Source: Ceratothoa steindachneri (taxonomy: Eukaryota; Arthropoda; Malacostraca; Isopoda; Cymothoidae). From it: a stretch of DNA of 64,000 nucleotides. How positions within the stretch are numbered: position 1 is the stretch's first letter; each line of letters opens with the position of its first letter. The DNA lies in assembly GCA_963969495.1 (NCBI GenBank), contig OZ018321.1:65175035-65239034 (forward strand). The letters run 5' to 3'. The notes under the pieces were generated by a model. The model saw only the letters and a program-made list of their open reading frames with translations, was not told the origin of the DNA and did not search any database. A program made the position numbers and the translations under genes. Shown here in pieces: positions 55,061-64,000 of this stretch.

Positions 55061-55344
55061 AGTAGAACTTTATATTTTTTGACGGAACTTTTCTATCATA
55101 CATGTAGACCTCTTGAGGATTAAAAAAACAGTGTAACATAACTTTTTCAAAAGCCAGTAATGCACTGTATACGTCCGTAAACAAGTGGCATATGCCAGAA
55201 ATCAAACAGGAGGATATCTAAAAGGGAGTTGCGGAAAGTATCGCCCGTAAAGCAGGGACCATTTTAGGAGATCAAGTCTTTCCGCTGTGGATGCTTAGAA
55301 CACGCACCTGTTGTCTAGATTAGAACAATCAAAGGAGCTGTGAA

Positions 55345-57430
55345 AAATTGAGGATTAACCACTCTATCACATCCAGGCGAGCCTTATTTAGTTACAGATC
55401 TTGATCGTTCTAAAGCCATATTGGTGGCAGAATACACCACCTCAGGCCTGCCCAAGAGAAACCGAAACCCGTGCACTTTGGTATAACGACTGATGTAGTT
55501 TAGAGCCTTTTGGAGTGGCGGATTAAAAATAGGCACCTTGGCCACATAGAAAGAGATCGAAAAGTCAACTACAGAAAACGTAGTGAGAACTCATTCTGGC
55601 CAACACTAAAATGATAACTTTGATGTTCAAAGAAAATAAAACAACACACTGATGACACTTACCTGCATGTCACATTTTCCCTGCTCAGGGAAACCAGAGA
55701 GAGCTCCTTTCTTTGGATTCTGAATCTATGATGTCGCAGTAACTCAGAAAGATAATTGAGAGGCGTCTCCTAGCCTCCAAAGTATGAACAGTATTCATAA
55801 TTCTTTCTCGCTTTGCAGTAGGAAAGAATCAAAGAACACTACCACAAATTGCTGCCTCTGAAGGAACGACTAGGTGATGAAATTTTTTTCAGCTGGCTCA
55901 GAACATCTGCCGTGGAGTGGAACTTGCAATAGCCACACTCCGCAGTAGATATGCTGCCTCTGCTGTTAAGGAGATAAGCTAGGATAACATCAGGTAATTT
56001 CTGATTTACCTTGCGCACACAAGAAATTAGAAAAAGGGTGGAAACCATACGTTAGTGTGTTCTCTCCATGGCTTGCATAAATCATTCATGGTAGGTATTC
56101 ACTAGGAATCTGGAAAGAATCCCTCAGTCCAGATCCTGTTGAAAAAATAACAAAAAGGCAATTACTCTTTTACCCTTTTGTCGTAGCATGACGAAAGGAA
56201 AATCATCCGGACCATGGGATTATTCGCGCACGACCGACACCGCAACAAAAGACACTTAGCGTAAACAGATCTTTAAAGTGTTACCACCCTCTGGAGGTAA
56301 AGTCCAGTCGCGGTCTTTAGCTACATCACGACGTGTAATGAATGCTGGTGAAGCACAATCACGGCTAGAGAATATGTAGGATAGAGAATACGAAGGACTC
56401 TGCCACATACACAGAATCAAAGATTGCAGTCCTGTTATTCTGGGACTGGAAAGAGCTCCTGCAAAAAGTTGCCCAAATCCATTTGAATTGCTATCACAAC
56501 TCTGCTTTAAGGCACATCCAGTTAAGTGCTTCAAAATATACCGAAATCTAGCAAGCCATAGCTCGAGTATATTCACCGACGTGAATGATTTGCAAAGCGC
56601 TTATAGCGCAGTGCATACAAGCATATCACTTCTCTCCTAGGGCAGGCTCATACTCGCTCTACCAACAAAGAATCACGAACGACAACCAGCCATTTAGTGA
56701 ATCCTAGTTAGGCCTACGGAGTTGAGGTTGCCTGAGAAGAACTAAAGGGCCTCAGCAACCGACCTTAATCCTCGAGTGGATAGAAAGATCAGTCACTTCC
56801 TGAAAAGCAGAACACTCAGCTCTCTCTCAGCATCAGGGTGGTTTCTTAAGCGAAATCGGCCGATATAAGGAAGTTCGACTAGCAAAGTAGACATTATCAT
56901 GAAGATCACTGACCTCATCCTAAGCAAAGTCAGGTTATGCATTTGAAAATCAGCGAGACAGATCAAGACAAGTAAATAAAGTGGTTCACGAGGAGGAGAA
57001 AGGACCTCGACAACCATGCAAAGAAACAACAGAAGTCCCCCGAATAGAATACGGCTGAGGATGTAATGTTCCCTAAATTAAAAGTATACCACGTATCCAG
57101 TTGTAGCTGCACTGCCACTGACAGAAAAGAAGTAATCAAAGCAAATATTATAACGAGACACAATGCCCTGTGTTAATCGCAAATCCTCATCTTCGTCCGT
57201 AATACTTCGGCGCTGGCGTGGCAAAACCCTTATAACATGAGAGGGTGGACAGAGGTCACACCCCCAGATATTTATTCTGAAAACAGATAGCTACTGAGAA
57301 ACGGGAGGATACGAACCTTTGTATTTTATGACTGTTAGTCGGTAGCCCACAGCAATTCCATTGAAGGAAATTGCCCTAAAGCCTAACTCGTAGTAGATTC
57401 ATGTGTCCTCTTTAAAGTGAAGACCATCAC
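55345..57430 (-). pseudogene. Old, heavily decayed I-type ORF2 (copy H)
   Basis: Collinear with 11600-13769 but with many indels. Landmarks on the minus strand: endonuclease start near 57375 (FLQWNCCG-like), VQLQLDTWYTFNLG (57110), the linker near 56520-56600, FSSRDCASPAFITRRDVAKD (56300-56380; landmark RRDVAKD), RT segment with STAECGYCKFHSTADVLSQL (55880-55960; landmark CKFHSTADVL). The RNase H is absent. Divergence is much greater than among C/E, D, F and I, so this copy belongs to an older wave or another subfamily. Confidence 0.7.
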
Positions 57431-57599
57431 ATTAAATATATTAAAATTTGTACCAAATTGATAAAGGGGAAACCTCTTTACCAATTCGGAATTGTGAGGA
57501 TGTAGCCCCTTCATCAGTAAGATGTGTGTCCAAATATCTCGCTCCCTCTAACACTAAGGTTGGGAAAGTTTTGCTTAAAAGGAAAGGGGAAGAAATTTT

Positions 57600-58330
57600 C
57601 AAGGTTACCAACACACAAATATTTTGTGCCTTGTGACCAATGAGAAAAAAAAAGGAGGTTGGTGTGCTAAATCTTGCCACCAGCTGCCCCAATCTATCCC
57701 ATCTCGGGATTTCGTAAGTGTTAGTTCCCTAACCCTCGGTACGATAAAGTGTGGTGTTTTCACATGAACAGTGACGCACACCGATCAGAAGTTACCAAGT
57801 AGACTGTTTCTCTCCAATAGCCGCAGCTCACAACTGATCATCCAGAGAGAAAGGAATACATGCTAGATTTGCTTACTAGGTCATACTAATCGTCGACAAA
57901 ACCGAAGGTATTTGAACATTTGTTGTGGGAGAGCCAGAGACGTAAGCCGTAGATTTGTAGTGTGGCCTGGCAGCCACCAAACACTTAATCTGGTCTGCCA
58001 TTAGCATCACATCCTTATGCACTCGAGAACGGTTGTAGGGAGGTAGTAATCCATTTAAGCGCAGGGAAGTGGGCTATTGTGCCAAAGCCGGACTTACCAT
58101 TAATCTCATCCCAAAGCCCAAGAGGCCTCATGTCCCGATTTAATGCATTCTGCGAGTTTTTAAGGGCGTTGTTTTTATAGTTTTTCAGGTCCTTAAGGAT
58201 AGAGAAAATAAAGAGGAGATAGTTGATTAAAAATGCGAGCGCTGAGATGGATAAGGAACAAGCGCACCAATTTCACGAGTGATCGGGGCTTTCCCTTTAA
58301 CCACTTGGGTTGGGAGGACGTTCTTCTCCT
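57600..58330 (-). other. Third copy of the CR1-like 5' UTR
   Basis: Same block order as 29826-30470: CTTGTGACCAAT (57627), CCCAAAGCCCAAGAGGCC (58112), GGGCGTTGTTTTTATAG (58163), then purine-rich sequence. It is not followed by a recognisable ORF1; 57430-57600 has no zinc-finger sequence. Confidence 0.5.
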
Positions 58331-58339
58331 CCAGGTATC

Positions 58340-59140
58340 AGGTGTAACAGTCTATACAGAGAATTTTGCACAGACAAGAGAGTGGACAGAAATTCAGTAA
58401 CAAACACGGAAGGGAATTTATGGGTACACAAAAAAGTATTGTCAACCACTTATTTAGGACTACCGAACCAAATCACGACCTTAACGTGAGCACCAGGAAA
58501 ATATAAAAATAACTACAGACCCAATTTGAAGTTACTGTTCCATTAAGCAATTCTAAGTTCTTGGTAAAGTAAACGATTTCACATTTTAAGGAACGTAGTT
58601 TTCCTTGCAAAAGAAAGAATGCGAGGAGAGACATATTTAGAACAATACAAAGAAGAATTTTAAACCAGAATATCAAGGACGTGAATGGCAATAGAAAATA
58701 TCGTGCCTGCGAAATACTGGAGATGAGAGAGTAATATAATCAAGTATAAAATTTGTAAAAAAAACAGCTATTTTAAAATACAAACAAGAAACCCATCCAG
58801 AGGATGAATACATCAACAGAATTCGAGCCCAAACATAGTTAATTCCCTAAGAGTCTCTGCTTCCATGTCCATAAAGAGGAAGAAAAAGTTGGGCAAATAA
58901 CATCCTGCCGGCTTTAAATTTTTTGACGCATTCTCTCCACGTCACAAATATATATGAAGGAGAGTAAGATGTTTGAGAAGTTAGAACTTGGAAACAAAAT
59001 AAAATGAAGAGAAGCCGGATATTTTCAGATATTCTATTTCGTCGTAATTTTTTACACATGAAAACCAGCTTTTATGGTTAAATGAGGACTAACGTGTACT
59101 CCATGTTGTGCTTATAACCTGATTTAAAGCATCCTTTTGG
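58340..59140. other. No recognisable feature
   Basis: AT-rich; open frames of about 70 codons without motifs. Confidence 0.4.
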
Positions 59141-59141
59141 G

Positions 59142-59215
59142 GTGTGTGGCTCGTCGCCTAGTGGTTAGAGTAGCGACTTAAAAAGCGAAGGGCGCTCGTT
59201 GGCATTGGTCCGAAC
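59142..59215 (+). repeat. tRNA-like SINE head or tRNA pseudogene
   Basis: A-box-like TCGCCTAGTGGTTAGAG (59154-59170) and B-box-like GGTCCGAACCC (59207-59217), about 50 bp apart as in a tRNA gene. The ends do not pair as an acceptor stem, so it is a tRNA-derived repeat rather than a working tRNA. The A/T-rich sequence to about 59500 may be its body. Confidence 0.6.
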
Positions 59216-59639
59216 CCTACCTATTTTACACTTTCATTAACGGGTAAAAAGAGGTTATATTATTTTATTCTGTTTTTTATCTTTTTCTTATTTTTTAATC
59301 TATGTTTGATCGTCATTTGTTCTTTTAAGAAGACGGGAGCGCATGTGTATTATCTTTACATAGAGTTATATAGTTTAATGTATAAGAATTTGATTGCGAT
59401 CCTTGCGCTATTAATAAACCTTGAGATTTTGTGGTTATGATTATTTAGTGTACTATTAAGAATCACTGTGATTTAACAATGATTATTCACTGAAATGTTA
59501 TTTATTGCGTTATTATTATTATTAGGTAACTACCAAATATATTTAGTTTTTACCATGCGACCTGCGTTGAAGATATGAGAGGAAGGCTGAGAGGGAGGTG
59601 AAGTTTTATGGATGAATCAAAAGCTTTGGTGTGACGATG

Positions 59640-59770
59640 GGTTACCAGTGTATGGGTGTCGGGCTAAGGCGGTTAAACTGGCTTTACAGTCGAGTTTGGT
59701 CTGACTCCAAAGGTTCTTTTGAGTCATCCGCTTGTAGGCTGGGTTCAAATGGTGCCCTGGTTATTGTTTG
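59640..59770 (+). repeat. Possible second tRNA-derived repeat
   Basis: GGCTAAGGCGGTTAAACTGGCTTTACAG-type tRNA-Leu-like wording (landmark CTAAGGCGGTTAAACTGG, 59663) and a B-box-like GGGTTCAAATGG near 59741-59752. Weaker than 59142-59215. Confidence 0.3.
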
Positions 59771-60197
59771 GTAGAAGGAAGGAATGGGAAGAAAAATGGC
59801 GCTTTGTAGGCTTTAATCTCGGCTTAGGGCTACGTCAGTTCGAACAAGCGAAATAGTTGAGTTTTCAGTGGTTCGTTTGTGCGTTCACACCTTTGGGCTG
59901 ACTATCACTGCTAATGTTCAGTTTTTATTGTAAGTCTCCTTCTGCATCAAGATTGTTGGGACTATGGATGGATGGATTGAGGACGAGGAACGAACTTGTG
60001 ATGGTAATAATAATAACGCTACAAATATAAAAATCAGAATGAGAAAATCATCATAAGAATGTTTCACCCTGTCTATTTATACCAACGCCAATTAAGGGCA
60101 TGTGACCTTTCTTCTCGTAATCTAAACTCGGGACCAAGCTTATCGGGTGAGTGTGTTCTCTACTAATACTGCTGTCAGTCAAAGGGTGTGAGCATGT

Positions 60198-60440
60198 TGT
60201 TTTTTTTTTAAGGGGCTAACTGGCGACTGCCCACTTGGGCATAAGTCGCCGCAAACAAACAGAAAACAACAATAAAAAGAAATAACAATTAGGAAGCAAG
60301 CTCCGGCGTTGGGGGGAGGTCCCCCTCCACCCAGCGTAGCAGCGTGTGACCGACAAAAACAAAACAAAAACAATAACGATAACAAAAACAACAACAAAAC
60401 CTAGTTAAATAAAAGGGAGAAGGCCAGCCTTCCCGAAAAG
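60198..60440 (-). other. I-type 3' tail of copy I
   Basis: Best preserved hairpin: GGCGACT at 60222-60228 and AGTCGCC at 60244-60250, with inner GCCC/GGGC. The CTAG palindrome block is deleted here. Oligo(T) at 60202-60210. Confidence 0.7.
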
Positions 60441-60449
60441 TAAAGAAGT

Positions 60450-63171
60450 CCGGCAGTCAATGTGCACGCACTCATCCCGAGTACAAAGCACAGGTGGTAG
60501 CGACCCCGCCCATCCCGGTACTGGGACAGGTAGCGTGCGCGAAGATCACCCAGACTGGGACATTCGACAAGAATGTGTCAAAGAGTCTGGGGGACGACGC
60601 AGTCGTCGTAATAGAGCGCTGGCGAGTGCTTCATCAAATAGCGATGCGTCACACGAGTGTGTCCGATTCGGAAACGGCAAAAAGCGACCTAAAGCCGTCG
60701 CGGCATTCGGCGATAGGTCCATGGGAACAGTCGCAGCGCAATGACACGCGATTTTAAGTTCCCTTCGACCGTCTCCCATACTCTTTGCCAAGCAGTCCGA
60801 AGAACTGCCCGTGTTCCTGCCATGTAGTCGGTGTGAGGAAGAGCGAAACGCTGGTCCGGTCGTAAAGTCCTAGCGCACTCTTTGGTGCCCTCATCGGCGC
60901 GCTCGTCCCCCGCAATTCCAACATGCCTAGTAACCCATCAGAAGATAATCTCGACATCTGCCCGGCTCGCCAAAACCGTAGCGTCACGGATATCACGAAC
61001 CAGGGGTTGCGGAGATTCCATTGCACAGAATGCACTCAGGGCGCTTTGTGAGTCGCTATAGTTCACAATCCGGTCTCCAAACCGGGCATGTCACGTAATC
61101 TCCCGTACCGAGTGGTGTATTGCCACCAGCTCGGCCGTGAAGACAGACGAAGCGCCTGGCAGAGACTCGCTGACTTCAAACAGAGGGGATAGGGCGTGGA
61201 AGCCGACCCCTTCTTAGGACTTGGAGCCATCAGTATACACTTGCACAGTTCCAGCGTGACACGAGGTATGCTCCAAAAAGGTCGAACGCAATACTCCAGG
61301 CGCTGTACTAGCTTTGGGAGCAGAGGCGTGGCGAGAAAACTCCAAATGTAATACCATCCAGGGTGGCGTCCTGGGCAGAACCAGAGGCGCCACCGGCCCG
61401 AGAGCTATACCTAGATCTCCAAGGAGTTTTCTGGCTCTAAACCAAAATGGCTGAGGGTATGACTGGCGTCGCACGGCAGCATAGACACCGTCGAGATAAG
61501 CTGCGGATGCCGTGAGAGCTGTTGGCGACTGAGGGAGGTGCCGGGCCCGCGCGTACAGGCGAGTAATGCACTGCACGCGGTGGAGAGCGAGTGGCATCTC
61601 TGTAGCATCGACAAACAGGCTCTCAATGGGGGAAGTGCGGAAGGCACCGGTCGCAAGGAGAGGGCCGGTGTGGTGGATCGAGTCCACCTTCCGCAATAAA
61701 CGTCCGGCTGCGGATGCATAAAACTCGCATCCGTATTCGAGCTTAGAACGAATAAAGGATCGATAAAAAAGTAAGGCAGTAGCCCTATTAGCGCCCCAAG
61801 CGCTGAACGTCACGGAACGAAGAATGTCCATGGCGTGGGTACAATAGACCCTAAGGCTGCGAATATGAGCCTCCCAGGTGAGGCGTCGGTCAAATACAAG
61901 ACCAAGGAAACAGTGCGAATCAATCACTTCCATGCGTACCCCATTAAGCAACAAGTCTGGGTCGGGGTGGAGCCGTGGATGGCGGTAGAAGTGAACCACC
62001 TTAGTCTTGGCCAAGGAAAACCGAAACTTCTGCGCTTTCGGCATAGCGAGAGACGCGGTTTAATGCCTGTTGGAGTCAACGCTCCACAGTTGTCATCTGG
62101 GCTACGCAAAAAGAGAACGAAAGGTCGTCCATGTAGAGCATACTGAGAACATCTTTCGAAAGCACCGGGGTGATGCCGTTGATACTCAGGGCAAAGAGTG
62201 TGATACTGAGGAAACTTTCCTGCGGAACACCCTCTTCCTGCTCCTTTGGGCTGGAGAGGGCTCCCCTCACCCGTACGCGGAATCGACGATCTCGCAAAAA
62301 TTCAGATATAAACATTGAGAGACGTCCCCTCGCCCACATCGTGTGGAGAGTCTTCATGATACCGTATCACCATGCGGTATTATAGGCCATTTCCAGATCG
62401 AAAAACACCTTGGCGTTTTGCTGTATACGAATGAAAGTCTCGCAGACGGCATTTTCGAGTCAGAGCAGAGTATCCGACGTGGAGTGGAGGTTGCGGAAGC
62501 CGCACTGTGCAGAAGACAGATGGCCTCCGCTGTCCAGGAAAAAGGCTAATCTAACATTTACCAATCTCTCCATCAACTTGCACACGCAAGAGGTTAGAGA
62601 GATTGGGCGGAAACCGTTCGGAGTAGAGTGATCTCTCCCCGGTTTGCGAATGGCGAGCACAGTAGCAATTAGACTGGAATCTAGGAGAAGACCCTACACC
62701 CAGATCCTGTTGAACAAATCTAACAGAAAGGCCATGCCTCGCTCACCCAGGTGTCAAAGTATGGCGTACGGGAAATCGTCCCGACCATCGGCGGTGTCCG
62801 CGCACGAAGCAACAGCGGAATGCAACTCACTCACAATAAACCTGCCGTTGAAGGGTTATCCGCCTCTAGAGGTAAAGTCCAGTCCGCGGCCTTCCGCGAC
62901 ATCACGACGTGCATTGAATGCTGGCGGAGCAGCATCCCGGCTAGAGAATGTGGAGAAAGCGGTCGCAAAGGATTCCCCCACGGACGCGGGGTCCGAGATT
63001 GCGGTCCCATTCTCCTGGAGAACGCGAGTGGGATCCTGCGAGAACTTGCCCCGAATCCTTTTGTCTCACTTCCAAACCTATACTAGAGGGGTCTTCCCGT
63101 TAAGGGAAGACAAGTATGCATGCCAAGAAGAGCAGCGGGCGTGCTGCGAAATATACCGTAATCTAGCCCTA
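60450..63171 (-). pseudogene. I-type ORF2 of copy I (RT and RNase H)
   Basis: RT: 62460-62660 (PISLTSCVCKLMERLVNVRLA; GFRNLHSTSDTLL), 62076-62357 (FRVRVRGALSSPKEQEEGVPQESFLS; then LYMDDLSFSF, YMDD in place of YVDD), 61214-62044 (KAQKFRFSLAKTKVVHF, FLGLVFDRRLTWEAHI, through VYTDGSKS of RNase H). RNase H continues near 61030-61150. C-terminal CCHC near 60600. The RT is almost complete in extent here, with motif A region near 62395 (frameshifted). Stops and shifts about every 250 codons. Confidence 0.83.
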
Positions 63172-63536
63172 TTTTTTGATTTTTTTTATTGTAGAGCCAA
63201 TCTGGCAACTGCCCACTAGGGCATAAGTTGCTGCAAATACGACAGCCTAGAACTAAGCTACTTTAAAATAAAAATATGAAAACATAACAATGATAAAAAT
63301 GTGAAAAACTTAACAATTAGGAAGCAATCTGCAGCATAGGGAAGAGGTCCCCCTCACCCCGGGGCAGAAGCGTGCAACCTACTGAGAAAACAATAACAAA
63401 GCAAAAAAAAGAACCTTCTTAATAAAGGGAAGAAGCCCGGCCTCCCCCCAAAAGTCAATTAGTCTACAAGTCAATGTGCACGAACTCGTCCCGAGTAAAA
63501 GGGACAGGCGGTAGCGACCCCACTAACGGAGATTTC
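63172..63536 (-). mobile_element. 5'-truncated I-type insertion J
   Basis: 365 bp of family 3' tail and end of ORF2 inserted in the same orientation into copy I. Flanks GTAATCTAGCCCTA (63158-63171) and GGAACCTAGCCCTA (63537-63550) agree at 12 of 14 bases and are each part of the same host sequence, so they are its target duplication. About 15 bp at the 5' junction (63522-63536) do not match the element. Confidence 0.82.
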
Positions 63537-64000
63537 GGAACCTAGCCCTAGCCCGACGAAATTCACCGACAGTGAAATCGTTTGGGCAGCGCTTATAGGG
63601 CATGTAGGCATAACGCTTCTGTTTAAGGGCCGTCTCACACTTGGCCGACCACCATGGGAGTGGTCGGCGTGCAAAACAAGCAGACTTTCTAGGAATAGTA
63701 GTCAGGCCCGCGATGACGAGGTTGCGGAGAAGAACTCAACGACCTCATTTACCGACTCAAACTCCTCGACTGAGATAGAGAATTCAGTCATTTACTGAGA
63801 TGCAGGCCACCTCGCCCGCGCCAAGCACCATCGAGGTGGGCTCTCAGGCGGCAATTGCCCTGAAGATTATATTTAAATTGGAAAATGATCATACCATGGA
63901 GGTCATCGACCACCTCCCAACCAAAATCAGTCTGTGCATCCGAAGAGCACAAAGATAGATCAAGGCAAGAAAATGTAGCAGGTCTCAGACAGTGATGCGT
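63537..64000 (-). pseudogene. I-type ORF2 linker and endonuclease end, copy I continued
   Basis: Continues the frame interrupted at 63171: AKCETALKQKRYAYM-type linker near 63610-63660, then endonuclease C-terminus (SDHFPI region near 63885) and GCTCTTCGGATG / CSSDAQ near 63940. It leaves the window within the endonuclease. Confidence 0.8.

Larger units (their letters stand above)
60198..64000 (-). mobile_element. I-type LINE copy I, running off the window
   Basis: 3' tail (60198-60440), ORF2 from the C-terminus (about 60450) up to the endonuclease at the window end. A 365-bp insertion (63172-63536) interrupts the linker before RT. ORF1 and 5' UTR would lie beyond 64000. Confidence 0.82.

Noticed and set aside
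59142..59215. Functional tRNA gene
   Set aside because: A and B boxes are present but acceptor ends do not pair and the anticodon arm is not convincing.
63501..63545. Large internal deletion of RT in the last I-type copy
   Set aside because: First read as tail joined to linker by deletion; the matching 14-bp flanks at 63158 and 63537 show instead that a truncated copy is inserted and the outer element continues.

Overview
Eukaryotic, intergenic, repeat-dense DNA. No host protein-coding gene could be recognised on either strand. The window is a graveyard of retrotransposons: at least seven copies or fragments of one I/Jockey-type non-LTR family (ORF1 with three zinc knuckles; ORF2 with endonuclease, reverse transcriptase, RNase H and a terminal CCHC), CR1-like LINEs whose ORF1 carries an SGNH esterase, two Jockey-like LINE families, a Ty3/gypsy element, two Tc1/mariner transposase relics, tRNA-derived short repeats and long TA microsatellites. 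This mix, and especially the element families, suggests an arthropod (crustacean or chelicerate more likely than a fly). That is inference; no host marker gene is present.

Layout. 1-627: unidentified open sequence. 628-2935: deleted I-type copy. 2936-4950: an RT-RNase H retroelement with no visible endonuclease, integrase or recombinase, followed directly by three perfect TGACGTCA sites and a TATA box; this is the least ordinary object here. 4950-8775: two head-to-tail Jockey-like copies on the plus strand. 8845-22925: a nest of I-type copies (minus strand). Element D (14084-20623) lies inside element C/E (9946-14083 plus 20624-22455) with a 16-bp target duplication, and C/E lies inside an older copy K. 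22926-25840: AT-rich, no feature seen. 25844-26040: a diverged 28S rRNA fragment. 26053-32100: two CR1-like copies in tandem, one interrupted by the 3' end of another LINE. 32165-32935: inverted and direct repeats.

34748-48099 reads as one Ty3/gypsy element on the minus strand whose 5' LTR was split twice: by I-type element F (38576-44926) and by a Jockey-like LINE (about 45002-47884). A 1-kb LTR-like insert with its own TATA box and CRE-like site sits between its RT and RNase H. 49560-50534 and 54020-55060: decayed mariner-type transposases. 51407-53345: TA repeat and a truncated I-type ORF1. 55345-57430: an old, very decayed I-type ORF2. 57600-58330: a third copy of the CR1 5' UTR. 59142-59215: tRNA-like repeat. 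60198-64000: another I-type copy running off the window, carrying a 365-bp 5'-truncated insertion (63172-63536) with its own target duplication.

Every coding region is broken by frameshifts, stops or internal deletions, so this is fossil sequence. Its value is that nesting and target duplications give the order of insertions, and that several copies of one family can be compared to find conserved non-coding structure: a covarying 3' hairpin, a palindrome, a fixed 5' end, and a TAGGCATGG stop-start junction between ORF1 and ORF2.
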